From Balneolales bacterium (lineage in GTDB: Bacteria; Bacteroidota; Rhodothermia; Balneolales; HLUCCA01), in the NCBI GenBank assembly GCA_022565415.1, contig JAIUMT010000059.1, positions 1 to 13,712 on the forward strand: 13,712 nt of DNA. The letters are read 5' to 3'. Position 1 is the stretch's first letter, and every line of letters begins with the position of its first letter. The position numbers and the translations under genes were made by a program. A model generated the notes under the pieces. It searched no databases. It saw nothing but the letters and a program-made list of their open reading frames with translations, and was not told the DNA's origin. Shown piece after piece: positions 7,579 to 13,712 of the stretch.

Positions 7579-9081
7579 CTAGTTCATCTCAAAGGCCACA
7601 AACGCCGTGTTTCGGCCACGAAGTACTTGCAAAAGTATAACTTGTCCTTTCTCTACCGATCCGGCCAATTGATTAAATTCCTCAATTGTGCGAACCGGAC
7701 GTCTGTTAACACCGATAATTATATCATTCTGTCGCAAATTATTACGGTATGCACGACTTTCTTGGTTAATTTCTGTGACAATTACACCTCGAACATTTGC
7801 TTGAACATTTAATTCACGCAGTTTTTCCGGTGTGATTTCAGTCACCGCAAAGCCGGTTCTGTCCCACAATCCACGTGAGCCAGACTGAGCTAGTCTGTCT
7901 TCTTCCGTTTGCTTGCCCACAGTGACAGTGAATGAAAGGTTTTCATTGTCACGTTTAACACGTAATCGGATGTCATCTCCGGGCACTTTTGAGGCCACAT
8001 AAGCCATCATTTGATTCATATTATTTACCCTGCGATTATCAGCCTCAAGAATAACATCACCTTCCTTGAGACCTGCTTTTTCTGCCGGACTTCCCTCCGT
8101 TACTTCCGTAATCAACACACCTTCGGGAGAATCCAAATTAAACGCGCGGGCAATAGATTCGTCGATAGCTTGCATCCGAACACCTATAAATCCGCGGTTT
8201 ACTGTACCGGTTTCGATAAGCGAACGCATGATATTGCGGGCAAGGTTAATTGGAATGGCAAATCCGATGCCTTGAAATCCGCCTGAGCGTGATGCTATTG
8301 CGGTGTTAATTCCGACCAATTCACCGTCCAGATTTATGAGTGCTCCACCGGAGTTACCCGGATTAATAGCAGCATCCGTTTGAATAAAGTCTTCCAAATC
8401 GAGTAATCCGACCCCGGAACGACCTTTCGCGCTCACAATTCCGCGAGTTACGGTATGAGCCAGGTTTTCGGCGAGCGGACTCCCAATTGCCATTATCCAT
8501 TCACCGACCCGAAGGGCATCCGAATCGCCCAATGAAATTGCGGAGAAGTTGGTTCCTTCAATTTGAAGCACTGCAATATCGGTTGACGTATCTGCGCCAA
8601 TTACTTTAGCTGGAAACACTCTGTTGTTCATAAGACGCACATTTACCGTGTCGGCGTTTTGAATTACGTGTGCGTTTGTGATGATGTATCCGTCACTAGA
8701 AACGATAACGCCAGATCCTTGTCCGGATAGCTGACGGGTATCTTCCTGAGGGGTTCCGGGCTGACGAAATCCGAAGAAGTCGGCGAACGGATCGAACCTA
8801 CGCTGACGTACTGTGCGTGAGGTGAAAACAGTAACAACCGTTGGGTTCGCGGCCTCGGCGACATCGACCATAGCATCACTAATATCTCTGAGTGTGCGAA
8901 TGGGTCGATCGGCAGGTTTGACCTGATTAGTAGGAGGATCGTTAAGAAATGCGAGTTCTGAGGTGATTTCTTTAGAGTCTGAGGTAGTCTCGGGCGTAAA
9001 CGGTTGATCCCACATGCGAAGTGAGAGTATCAGAATGAGCACAAAAGCAACTGCTCCGAATTTCTGAATCTGAACTGTCAT
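7579..9081 (-). CDS. degP: DegP/HtrA family periplasmic serine protease
   Basis: A 500-aa envelope protease/chaperone that degrades misfolded proteins. Residues about 8-22 are a hydrophobic N-terminal signal or anchor. The trypsin-like domain spans about 65-292 with a complete triad: His138 (TNAHV), Asp168 (STDIAVL) and Ser244 (GNSGGAL). Two PDZ domains follow, about 297-390 (GFIGVRM, with KAGLKEGDVI) and 405-495 (VIVTEIN, with RQNDIIIGVN). This is the standard DegP architecture and length. The frame is open 72 codons further upstream, but that extension translates the 63-bp tandem repeat. I chose the ATG at 9081 because GGAG sits 7 bp before it and the hydrophobic signal starts there. The gene is divergent from an ArsR-family gene across a repeat-rich control region. 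Confidence 0.93.
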   Translation of the reverse strand: MTVQIQKFGAVAFVLILILSLRMWDQPFTPETTSDSKEITSELAFLNDPPTNQVKPADRPIRTLRDISDAMVDVAEAANPTVVTVFTSRTVRQRRFDPFADFFGFRQPGTPQEDTRQLSGQGSGVIVSSDGYIITNAHVIQNADTVNVRLMNNRVFPAKVIGADTSTDIAVLQIEGTNFSAISLGDSDALRVGEWIMAIGSPLAENLAHTVTRGIVSAKGRSGVGLLDLEDFIQTDAAINPGNSGGALINLDGELVGINTAIASRSGGFQGIGFAIPINLARNIMRSLIETGTVNRGFIGVRMQAIDESIARAFNLDSPEGVLITEVTEGSPAEKAGLKEGDVILEADNRRVNNMNQMMAYVASKVPGDDIRLRVKRDNENLSFTVTVGKQTEEDRLAQSGSRGLWDRTGFAVTEITPEKLRELNVQANVRGVIVTEINQESRAYRNNLRQNDIIIGVNRRPVRTIEEFNQLAGSVEKGQVILLQVLRGRNTAFVAFEMN

Positions 9082-9092
9082 AGTATTCTCCG
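9079..9092 (-). promoter_or_regulatory. Ribosome binding site deciding the htrA start
   Basis: On the minus strand GGAGAATACT precedes the ATG at 9081, with the GGAG core 6-7 bp from the start codon. It favours this start over the in-frame codons at 9297 and below, which lie in repeat DNA. Confidence 0.65.
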
Positions 9093-9170
9093 ATTCTTGG
9101 ATAATTAGAATGATATGGTTCTGTTTTACAATTGAACCCATAACATTTAGAACGTGATTTTTATTGTGTA

Positions 9171-9303
9171 TCAGTTTGTGAAAAACAACGGTACTCGCTC
9201 TAATGATTAATCTGGTCGGATAGTTATTTCGCATCAGTTTGTCAAAAACGACAGTACTCGCTCTAATTGTTAATCTGGTCGAATAGTTATTCCGCATCAG
9301 TTT
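9171..9303. repeat. 63-bp tandem repeat in the htrA/arsR divergent control region
   Basis: Two full units start at 9171 and 9234, and a truncated third begins at 9297 with the same TCAGTTT. The two full units differ at about 7 of 63 positions. Sixty-three bp is six turns of B-DNA, so equivalent sites would lie on the same face. Each unit contains CGCATCAG or its variant at the junction, and a GAATA-GT-TATTC type inverted repeat (perfect at 9281-9292, degraded at 9218-9229). The location between two divergent starts suggests reiterated regulator sites rather than a coding extension of htrA, although 63 is also a multiple of three and keeps the frame open. Confidence 0.8.
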
Positions 9304-9315
9304 ATTTATATTGGT

Positions 9316-9327
9316 TTATTCGAATAA
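9316..9327. promoter_or_regulatory. Perfect 12-bp palindrome, candidate ArsR-family operator
   Basis: TTATTCGAATAA is its own reverse complement and ends 17 bp before the arsR-like ATG. ArsR/SmtB proteins usually repress their own promoter by binding an AT-rich inverted repeat in this position. The half-site TATTC/GAATA also occurs, in the opposite arrangement, in the 63-bp repeat next to it. Binding itself is inferred. Confidence 0.55.
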
Positions 9328-9344
9328 CCGCATAAGCTAATACT

Positions 9345-9746
9345 ATGAATAAATTACTCCTCCTTTTTGAATCATTAGCCGACGAAAACAGACTCCGAAT
9401 AGTGAACTTGTTACTTTTGTCGCCCGAATTATGCGTCGTTGACTTAGAGCGTGTTTTGAAAATGCCTCAGACAAGAGTTTCTCGGCATTTAAGCTACCTT
9501 AGATCGCGCGGACTTGTGACATCACGCAGAAATGGCACATGGATGTTCTACTCACTCGGCGATGCACTTACAGACAACCTCGATTTCAAACATTCGCTTC
9601 AACAAATGTTCGCTGGGAATGAACTTTTCCTGAGCGATATCGAACGTTTCCTGGAAGGACTTGATGAAAATTCAATCGCTTCGCTAAAGGATGCAGATGC
9701 TGAAATAGTTGAATCAGTTATTGAAAACTGCTGTGCTATTGGTTAG
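9345..9746 (+). CDS. ArsR/SmtB-family winged-helix transcriptional regulator
   Basis: A 133-aa cytoplasmic repressor-type protein. The winged helix-turn-helix covers about residues 5-75. It opens with LFESLADENRLRIVNLLL, the recognition helix region is MPQTRVSRHLSYLRSRGLV (40-58), and the wing is SRRNGTWMFYSL. Classical arsenic sensors carry ELCVCDL in helix 3; here it reads ELCVVDL (29-34 region), so only Cys30 of that motif remains. Two adjacent cysteines, Cys129 and Cys130, lie in the C-terminal tail ENCCAIG. Sensing of As(III) or another thiophilic ligand by Cys30 with the CC pair is possible but inferred. The downstream reductase-like gene supports an arsenic link. A palindrome just upstream suggests autoregulation. 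There is no clear Shine-Dalgarno; the start gives the usual family N-terminus. Confidence 0.88.
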   Translation: MNKLLLLFESLADENRLRIVNLLLLSPELCVVDLERVLKMPQTRVSRHLSYLRSRGLVTSRRNGTWMFYSLGDALTDNLDFKHSLQQMFAGNELFLSDIERFLEGLDENSIASLKDADAEIVESVIENCCAIG

Positions 9747-10032
9747 TCTAAGGTCGCGTAAGTCCCTACGGGCTTGACGCTACCTGTATCGCGTTAGAGG
9801 TCAGAGTTCTGCCCGGTGTGACTCTGCTCCAGCACGTCGCTTATTACAATTGGCCTTCGCTCGTGAGGGTAAGCGCGCAATCGGCGATATCAACGTAAAT
9901 ATGTAAATAACAGGGAATCAACTTGTTACAGATTAAGCGGCGGGGCATCTGATATAAAGTTTAAGCGTTAATTTTTAGTTAAATCGGTCAATTCACTCGT
10001 GCATTTTAAACATCTTTGTATATATTGCGAAG
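9747..10032. other. Hairpin-rich spacer between arsR and the reductase
   Basis: There is no gene here. Three inverted repeats occur in the first 130 bp. 9756-9780 has GCGT-AAGTCC paired with GGGCTT-G-ACGC, a 10-bp stem with one bulge and a CTAC loop. 9802-9826 pairs CAGAGT with ACTCTG. 9838-9875 pairs CGCTTA with TAAGCG. This part is more GC-rich than the AT-rich half after about 9890, which should hold the promoter of the next gene. None of the hairpins is followed by a T run. It may be a decayed gene or repeat, or a structured leader or intercistronic RNA. Confidence 0.45.
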
Positions 10033-10653
10033 ATGAAGAATCAATTATACCCCGCGTTGGCCGGTAGTATCGGGTTTGTCTTAGATAACTTTGCCGCTCC
10101 AGCCGCCAACCGTCAAAAACAACTCATCGCTTTAGCCGATTATCTGCGAAATTATCCCCAGAATAGGGATGTCATATTCGTTTGTACGCATAATTCCATA
10201 AGATCTCACCTTTCCCAGTATTGGGCCGCAGCCGCTGCCGTCTATTATAATGTTGAAGGTTTCCGATCTTTCTCTGGTGGAACCGAAGCTACAGCTCTAC
10301 ACCCCAATACGATAGATGCACTTCGAGAGTGCTCTTTTGAAATTCGCCTGGCTCAGGAGCATAAAACCAATCCAAAGTACGAGATAAATCTGGGTGGAAG
10401 CATTCCATCACTATAAGGATTCTCGAAGAAAATTGGTGAAAGTCCGAATCCTACCAAAGATTTTTGCGCGGTTATGGTGTGCAGCGATGCCGATGAAGGA
10501 TGTCCTTTTGTACCCGGAGCGACTACCCGTATTTCACTACCCTTCGAAGACCCCAAGTCTTCAGACGGCACTCCTGAGCAAGCTAGAACATACCATCGAC
10601 GCTCACTGGAAATAGCCCGTGAAATGCTCTGGACTTTCGAACAACTTGCATAA
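10033..10653 (+). pseudogene. Arsenate reductase-like LMW phosphatase with in-frame TAA
   Basis: The full frame is 206 codons, but codon 128 (10414-10416) is TAA. Both sides read as one protein in the same frame. Residues 50-62 carry the phosphatase P-loop, C51-T-H-N-S-I-R57 (CX5R), as in thioredoxin-type ArsC and low-molecular-weight tyrosine phosphatases. After the stop the frame continues GFSKK, then NPTKDFCAVMVCSDADEGC, PFVPGATTRIS and FEDPKSSDGTPEQ, the C-terminal blocks expected of the Bacteroidetes-type enzyme, and ends properly at 10651. The Asp-Pro pair at 173-174, likely the general acid loop, is after the stop, so a 127-aa product should be inactive. The rest shows no decay, which suggests a recent mutation or a sequencing error. 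The product would reduce arsenate to arsenite or dephosphorylate protein tyrosine; the arsR neighbour favours the former. Confidence 0.82.
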
Positions 10654-10656
10654 AAT

Positions 10657-10687
10657 ACGAAAGGCGTGAGATCATCACGCCTTTCGT
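10657..10687. terminator. Bidirectional terminator between the reductase gene and hsp20
   Basis: Perfect 13-bp arms, ACGAAAGGCGTGA (10657-10669) and TCACGCCTTTCGT (10675-10687), enclose a 5-nt loop. It lies 4 bp after the reductase stop and 39 bp after the hsp20 stop on the other strand, exactly between convergent genes. On the minus strand the stem is followed by ATTTTAT, a usable U tract; the plus-strand tail is weaker. Confidence 0.85.
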
Positions 10688-10726
10688 TGCACCTATTAAT
10701 CTTCAAATAAACGCTTTTAACGGCGA

Positions 10727-11173
10727 TTATTTGATTTCTATGTTTCTTGTAACAGCCTTTTCGTCTTTTTCGATCGTTATTTTTAAAATTCCATCAAGAA
10801 AAATTGCATTTACATTTTCCCGATTAACATTATCGGGTAACGTGATGGTTCTGCTGAAACTTCCATAGTACGCTTCAACAAGGTGATACTTCACCCCTTG
10901 CCGATCTTCAGTAACTTTACGTTCGCCACTGACTGTCAAAAATCTGTTCTCGAGATCAATTTTGATGTCTTCTTTTTTGAGTCCAGGCAGCAATACAGAC
11001 ACTTCATATGATCCTTCTGTTTCTATAATGTCCATTTTCGGGGCAAAAGTTCCCTCCATAGGACGTCGGGTATGAAGTGCCTCATCAAAAAATGTATCGA
11101 TGAATTCTGAAAAGGTTCTAGGGGCTACGCTTCTGTCGTTGTCTCTTTTGGGACTAAATTTTACGAGTGTCAT
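10727..11173 (-). CDS. Small heat-shock protein, Hsp20/alpha-crystallin family
   Basis: A 148-aa ATP-independent holdase that binds unfolding proteins in the cytoplasm. The N-terminal arm (about 1-40) includes TFSEFIDTFFDEAL. The alpha-crystallin domain runs from about 44 (FAPKMDIIETEGSYEVSVLLPGL) to about 138, with the conserved FLDGILKITI strand near its end. The C-terminal I-X-I oligomerisation motif is present as RNIEIK. The frame is open 24 codons further upstream, but GGAG is 7 bp before the ATG at 11173 and only 1 bp before the ATG at 11179, so 11173 is the start. Its promoter looks sigma-54 dependent. It converges with the reductase gene across a shared terminator. Confidence 0.92.
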   Translation of the reverse strand: MTLVKFSPKRDNDRSVAPRTFSEFIDTFFDEALHTRRPMEGTFAPKMDIIETEGSYEVSVLLPGLKKEDIKIDLENRFLTVSGERKVTEDRQGVKYHLVEAYYGSFSRTITLPDNVNRENVNAIFLDGILKITIEKDEKAVTRNIEIK

Positions 11174-11224
11174 AATCATTCTCCATTTAAGTACATGGTT
11201 GTTGTCATTTGTACTTTTATTTTG

Positions 11225-11239
11225 GCAAATCCCGTGCCA
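11225..11239 (-). promoter_or_regulatory. Sigma-54 (-24/-12) promoter of hsp20
   Basis: On the minus strand the sequence is TGGCAC-GGGAT-TTGC, with the invariant GG and GC separated by 10 bp. It equals the RpoN consensus TGGCAC-N5-TTGC at every fixed position. Transcription would start near 11213, giving a leader of about 40 nt that includes the GGAG ribosome site. Such promoters need an ATP-dependent enhancer-binding protein bound upstream. None is encoded in this window. Confidence 0.72.
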
Positions 11240-11252
11240 TTGCATTTAAACT

Positions 11253-11326
11253 GCCATTTTGATATAGCATAACGCATGATTTGTCAGTTGAGGATACTCT
11301 TTTGTCATACAACAACGCCATTTTGA
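11253..11326 (-). promoter_or_regulatory. Paired upstream repeats, candidate enhancer sites for hsp20
   Basis: TTTGTCA occurs at 11280-11286 and 11301-11307, exactly 21 bp apart (two helical turns). GCCATTTTGA occurs at 11253-11262 and 11317-11326, 64 bp apart, flanking the first pair. They would lie about 40 to 115 bp upstream of the predicted start, a plausible range for an enhancer-binding activator. The arrangement is seen; the function is inferred. Confidence 0.45.
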
Positions 11327-11360
11327 CACCCTGAACATCGATTCCCTAAAAATAATCGAC

Positions 11361-11395
11361 AAAAAAAATGCCACGTCCCGGATAGAACGTGGCAT
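11361..11395 (-). terminator. Rho-independent terminator of the DAHP synthase gene
   Basis: Perfect 9-bp arms ATGCCACGT (11368-11376) and ACGTGGCAT (11387-11395) enclose a 10-nt loop. On the minus strand the stem is followed by an uninterrupted run of eight T. It begins 20 bp past the gene's stop codon. This is the clearest intrinsic terminator in the window, and it insulates the hsp20 promoter from read-through. Confidence 0.92.
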
Positions 11396-11415
11396 AAATA
11401 ATGATTAAAAATCGG

Positions 11416-12795
11416 TTAGATGGTATCTCTTTTCCGACTAATTTTCCACTCACGGGCAATCAAAAAAGCCATTTCTAGCGCTTGCTCGTAATTCAAACGC
11501 GGATCACAATAAGTGAGGTAGTTCTTGCCTAGTCCTTCTTCATTCAGACCATTAGCTCCACCCACACACTCGGTTACGTTACCACCCGTCATTTCCAGGT
11601 GAACCCCTCCGAGAATCGTATTCTCACTTCGGTGAACCTCAAATGTTTGCTTGATGTCATCCAATATGTCGTTAAACGCACGTGTTTTGACACCAGAATT
11701 AGTTGCATACGTATTACCGTGCATCGGATCACAACTCCACAGAACGTGGAATCCAGCCCGATTCACAGCCCGAATCAATCCGGGAAGATGCTCCTGAACT
11801 TTATCTTTCCCAAATCGCGTGATAAGGGTAATGCGCCCCTCCTCCTGATTCGGATTCAAATGTTCAATAAGCTTTAGAATTTCGTCGGTTTCGTACGGAG
11901 GTCCTACCTTGACACCAATCGGATTTCGAATTCCACGCATGTATTCCACGTGGGCACCATCCAGCTGACGTGTTCGGTTCCCAATCCATGGCATGTGTGT
12001 GCTCAAATTGTAATATCCTGGTTTGTGCGGAACCCGGCGGGTTTGAGCTGCATCGTAATACAAGTTCAATGCCTCATGCGAGGTGAAAAAGTCGACATTT
12101 TTCAACGTGTGAACTTTATTCGGAGAAATCGCCTCCACAAAATGAATGGCATGGTGAATCGACTCAACCATTTGCTTGTATTCGGCATAAAACTGGTTTT
12201 TCTTCATGAAATCCAGTTCCCAGTACTCGGGGTGGTGCATGTCGGCAAATCCACCACCGTCTGTTAACGAGCGAACAAAGTTTAATGTCATCGATGATTT
12301 CTGAAACGCCTCGACTAAACGAGCCGGATCAGCGCGACGAGCGGCTTCATTTGGTTCGAAACTGTTAAATAAATCGCCCCGGTACGATGGCAACTTCAGA
12401 CCATTTACATTCTCGAAATTGCTGGATCTCGGCTTGGCGTACTGTCCGGCGATTCGGCCAATGCGAGTAACCGGAGTGTTCATCTCGTGAATCAAAATGA
12501 AACTCATCTGTAGCAATACCTTTAACAGCTTAACGATATTGTCGGCATTGCATGTATCAAACGACTCGGCACAATCTCCACCCTGCATCACAAATCCGTG
12601 ACCGTTGGAGGCATCTGCAATTTGAGTTCGAAGTTTTTCGATTTCCCAGGAGGTTACCAAAGGCGGATATCCCTTCAGCTCTTCGTAACGGGCATTTAAT
12701 TCTTCCTTGGAGTCGTACTCCGGCATTTGCCAGATTTGTTTTTCACGCCATGTGTTGGGCGTCCAGATTTTATTCTTGTCTTCTGTCGCAATCAT
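11416..12795 (-). CDS. Class II 3-deoxy-7-phosphoheptulonate (DAHP) synthase
   Basis: A 459-aa cytoplasmic enzyme joining phosphoenolpyruvate and erythrose 4-phosphate, the first step of the shikimate pathway (EC 2.5.1.54). It is the plant/mycobacterial class II type. Conserved blocks seen in order: GGDCAE (72-77), PVTRIGRIAGQYAKPRS (108-124), WIGNRTR (270-276), RITLITRFG (321-329), CDPMHGNT (355-362), GGVHLEMTG (396-404) and TYCDPRLNYEQAL (428-440). The metal ligands known from the M. tuberculosis enzyme map to Cys75, His359, Glu401 and Asp431, all present. Length is normal and there is no fused chorismate mutase. It is a single-gene unit: terminator behind it, divergent uvrA in front. No Shine-Dalgarno is evident before the ATG at 12795, and I see no leader peptide or attenuator. 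Confidence 0.95.
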   Translation of the reverse strand: MIATEDKNKIWTPNTWREKQIWQMPEYDSKEELNARYEELKGYPPLVTSWEIEKLRTQIADASNGHGFVMQGGDCAESFDTCNADNIVKLLKVLLQMSFILIHEMNTPVTRIGRIAGQYAKPRSSNFENVNGLKLPSYRGDLFNSFEPNEAARRADPARLVEAFQKSSMTLNFVRSLTDGGGFADMHHPEYWELDFMKKNQFYAEYKQMVESIHHAIHFVEAISPNKVHTLKNVDFFTSHEALNLYYDAAQTRRVPHKPGYYNLSTHMPWIGNRTRQLDGAHVEYMRGIRNPIGVKVGPPYETDEILKLIEHLNPNQEEGRITLITRFGKDKVQEHLPGLIRAVNRAGFHVLWSCDPMHGNTYATNSGVKTRAFNDILDDIKQTFEVHRSENTILGGVHLEMTGGNVTECVGGANGLNEEGLGKNYLTYCDPRLNYEQALEMAFLIAREWKISRKRDTI

Positions 12796-13159
12796 TTATT
12801 AAGTAGATGTATGTTCCCTAACTGTAAGAAGGCTATGCAAAACCGATACGTTGCCCATATCCAGACTTATTGCAAAATAAATCTGCGATTTTATATTTAC
12901 TCTGGGGTATCTGACGGTGAGCAGCACCAAATGTCAAAGCTTTCTGTAAGCTTGTCAATAAAGCGATATTTGCACTTTTATTCAACCTTATAAGTTAATT
13001 GTTTATAGATGAGAAGCGAATGAATTATATTGTAAGCTTGCTCGTTTATCATTATTCCGAATAGACGAGGTTCAAATTTCGGCAAATGGCCACCAAAATA
13101 CCATAGAAACTGTCCGATTAGAACGATTATACTGAACGATTCGATTTTAGCACTCTTGC
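12796..13159. other. Divergent intergenic region between DAHP synthase and uvrA
   Basis: This AT-rich stretch should hold both promoters. Two short direct repeats are visible: TGTAAGCTTG at 12945-12954 and 13031-13040, and GAACGATT at 13121-13128 and 13134-13141, the latter 13 bp apart and close to the uvrA start. I cannot match either to a LexA box or other known operator. I see no RNA gene here. Confidence 0.45.
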
Positions 13160-13712
13160 ATGTATCAAAATATCATCATACGCGGCGCCCGCGAGCACAA
13201 TCTACAGAATATTGACATCGACATTCCCCGCGACAAGCTTGTTGTAATTACCGGACTTTCGGGTTCCGGTAAGTCGTCGTTGGCTTTTGATACCATTTAT
13301 GCGGAAGGTCAGCGCCGGTTTATGGAATCACTCTCGGCTTATGCCCGGCAATTTTTGGGGATGATGGAACGCCCCGATATTGATTTCATCGACGGACTCT
13401 CGCCTGTTATCTCCATCGACCAAAAGACGACCAACCGAAATCCGCGATCTACAGTCGGCACCGTCACCGAAATTTATGATTTTCTTCGGTTGCTGTACGC
13501 CCGAGTTGGCACACCGTATTCCTATGCCAGCGGACGAAAAATGCAGAAGCAGACGGCAGAACAGGTTATTGAATCCATCATGCGTCTGCCAGAAGGCACC
13601 AAAGCCTACTGTTTGGCTCCGGTTGTGCGCGGACGAAAGGGGCATTACCGGGAGCTGTTCGACCAAACCATGAAACAGGGCTTTATTCGGGTGCGCGTAA
13701 ACGGCGAATATC
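13160..13712 (+). CDS. uvrA: UvrA, excinuclease ABC subunit A (N-terminal part, runs off the window)
   Basis: The first 184 codons of the DNA damage-recognition ATPase of nucleotide excision repair; the 3' end lies beyond 13712. It starts with the family phrase IIIRGAREHNLQNIDIDIPR. The Walker A motif GLSGSGKSS is at 32-40, followed by LAFDTIYAEGQRRFMESLSAYARQFL and ISIDQKTTNRNPRSTVGTVTEIYDFLRLLYARVG. At about 131-140, where many UvrA proteins read a CP-x-HG or CxxCG phrase before IxxQT, this one reads YSYASGRKMQKQT without cysteine. That segment is not the known zinc finger, so loss of function is not implied. The ATG at 13160 has no clear Shine-Dalgarno but gives the exact family N-terminus. 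Confidence 0.95.
   Translation, partial: MYQNIIIRGAREHNLQNIDIDIPRDKLVVITGLSGSGKSSLAFDTIYAEGQRRFMESLSAYARQFLGMMERPDIDFIDGLSPVISIDQKTTNRNPRSTVGTVTEIYDFLRLLYARVGTPYSYASGRKMQKQTAEQVIESIMRLPEGTKAYCLAPVVRGRKGHYRELFDQTMKQGFIRVRVNGEY

Noticed and set aside
9082..9297. 72-codon N-terminal extension of HtrA
   Set aside because: The extension is only the translated 63-bp tandem repeat and would place charged repeats ahead of the signal sequence. GGAG before the ATG at 9081 marks the real start.
10394..10615. Frameshift explanation for the broken reductase, using the overlapping +1 frame
   Set aside because: The +1 frame gives no family similarity, whereas the original frame resumes the conserved protein straight after the TAA. 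It is a nonsense codon, not a frameshift.
11174..11245. 24-residue extension of Hsp20
   Set aside because: It overlaps the sigma-54 promoter and its leader, and the Shine-Dalgarno fits the ATG at 11173.
13070..13090. GGTTCAAAT, resembling a tRNA T-loop
   Set aside because: The flanking bases do not form a T-stem, and no acceptor or anticodon arm can be drawn around it.
13121..13141. GAACGATT direct repeat as an SOS/LexA box for uvrA
   Set aside because: LexA boxes are inverted repeats such as GAAC-N4-GTTC or CTGT-N8-ACAG; this is a direct repeat and matches neither.
1..13712. CRISPR array, transposase, phage or defence cassette
   Set aside because: No regularly spaced short repeats with unique spacers, no integrase or transposase motifs and no nuclease/helicase defence modules are visible. 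The only tandem repeats are the 66-bp and 63-bp ones described.

Overview
The window looks like chromosomal DNA of a member of the Balneolota/Rhodothermota part of the FCB group, or a close relative. The best marker is the large secreted protein at 4390-7176. It ends in a type IX secretion (Por) sorting domain beginning LYQNYPNPFNP, a form common in Balneolota, Rhodothermota and Ignavibacteriota. A small PID-CTERM-like sorting protein, a class II DAHP synthase and moderate GC content fit the same placement. This is inference from protein style, not from a marker gene.

Layout. 1-588 has no gene I believe in; it holds a 66-bp imperfect tandem repeat and a palindrome just before the first gene. 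589-3047 (+) is a two-gene redox operon: a thioredoxin-fold lipoprotein followed by full-length DsbD. 3283-3951 (-) is a stand-alone RluA-type pseudouridine synthase. 4168-7176 (-) is a two-gene surface or secretion operon: the 928-aa T9SS cargo protein, then the 67-aa PID-CTERM-like protein 18 bp downstream with a strong Shine-Dalgarno. 7579-9081 (-) is a DegP/HtrA protease with two PDZ domains. It is divergent from an ArsR-family regulator (9345-9746, +), and the shared control region carries a 63-bp tandem repeat plus a 12-bp perfect palindrome. 10033-10653 (+) is an arsenate reductase-like low-molecular-weight phosphatase interrupted by one in-frame TAA. 10727-11173 (-) is a small heat-shock protein (Hsp20) with an apparently perfect sigma-54 promoter. 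11416-12795 (-) is class II DAHP synthase with a textbook terminator. 13160 to the end (+) is the N-terminus of UvrA.

How the genes fit together. Three units concern extracytoplasmic or general protein quality: DsbD with its lipoprotein (thiol reduction), HtrA (periplasmic proteolysis) and Hsp20 (holdase). The htrA and hsp20 upstream regions share a CGCAT-N2/3-TTTGTCA element in the same orientation, so they may be co-regulated. The arsR/phosphatase pair looks like a remnant of an arsenic-response locus: no efflux pump or methyltransferase is present here, the reductase is broken, and a hairpin-rich 286-bp stretch separates the two genes.

The items most worth a second look are the single in-frame stop in the reductase, the sigma-54 control of hsp20 with helically phased upstream repeats, and the repeat/palindrome architecture between htrA and arsR. 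I did not find CRISPR arrays, tRNAs, rRNAs, transposases or a clear novel defence or metabolic system.
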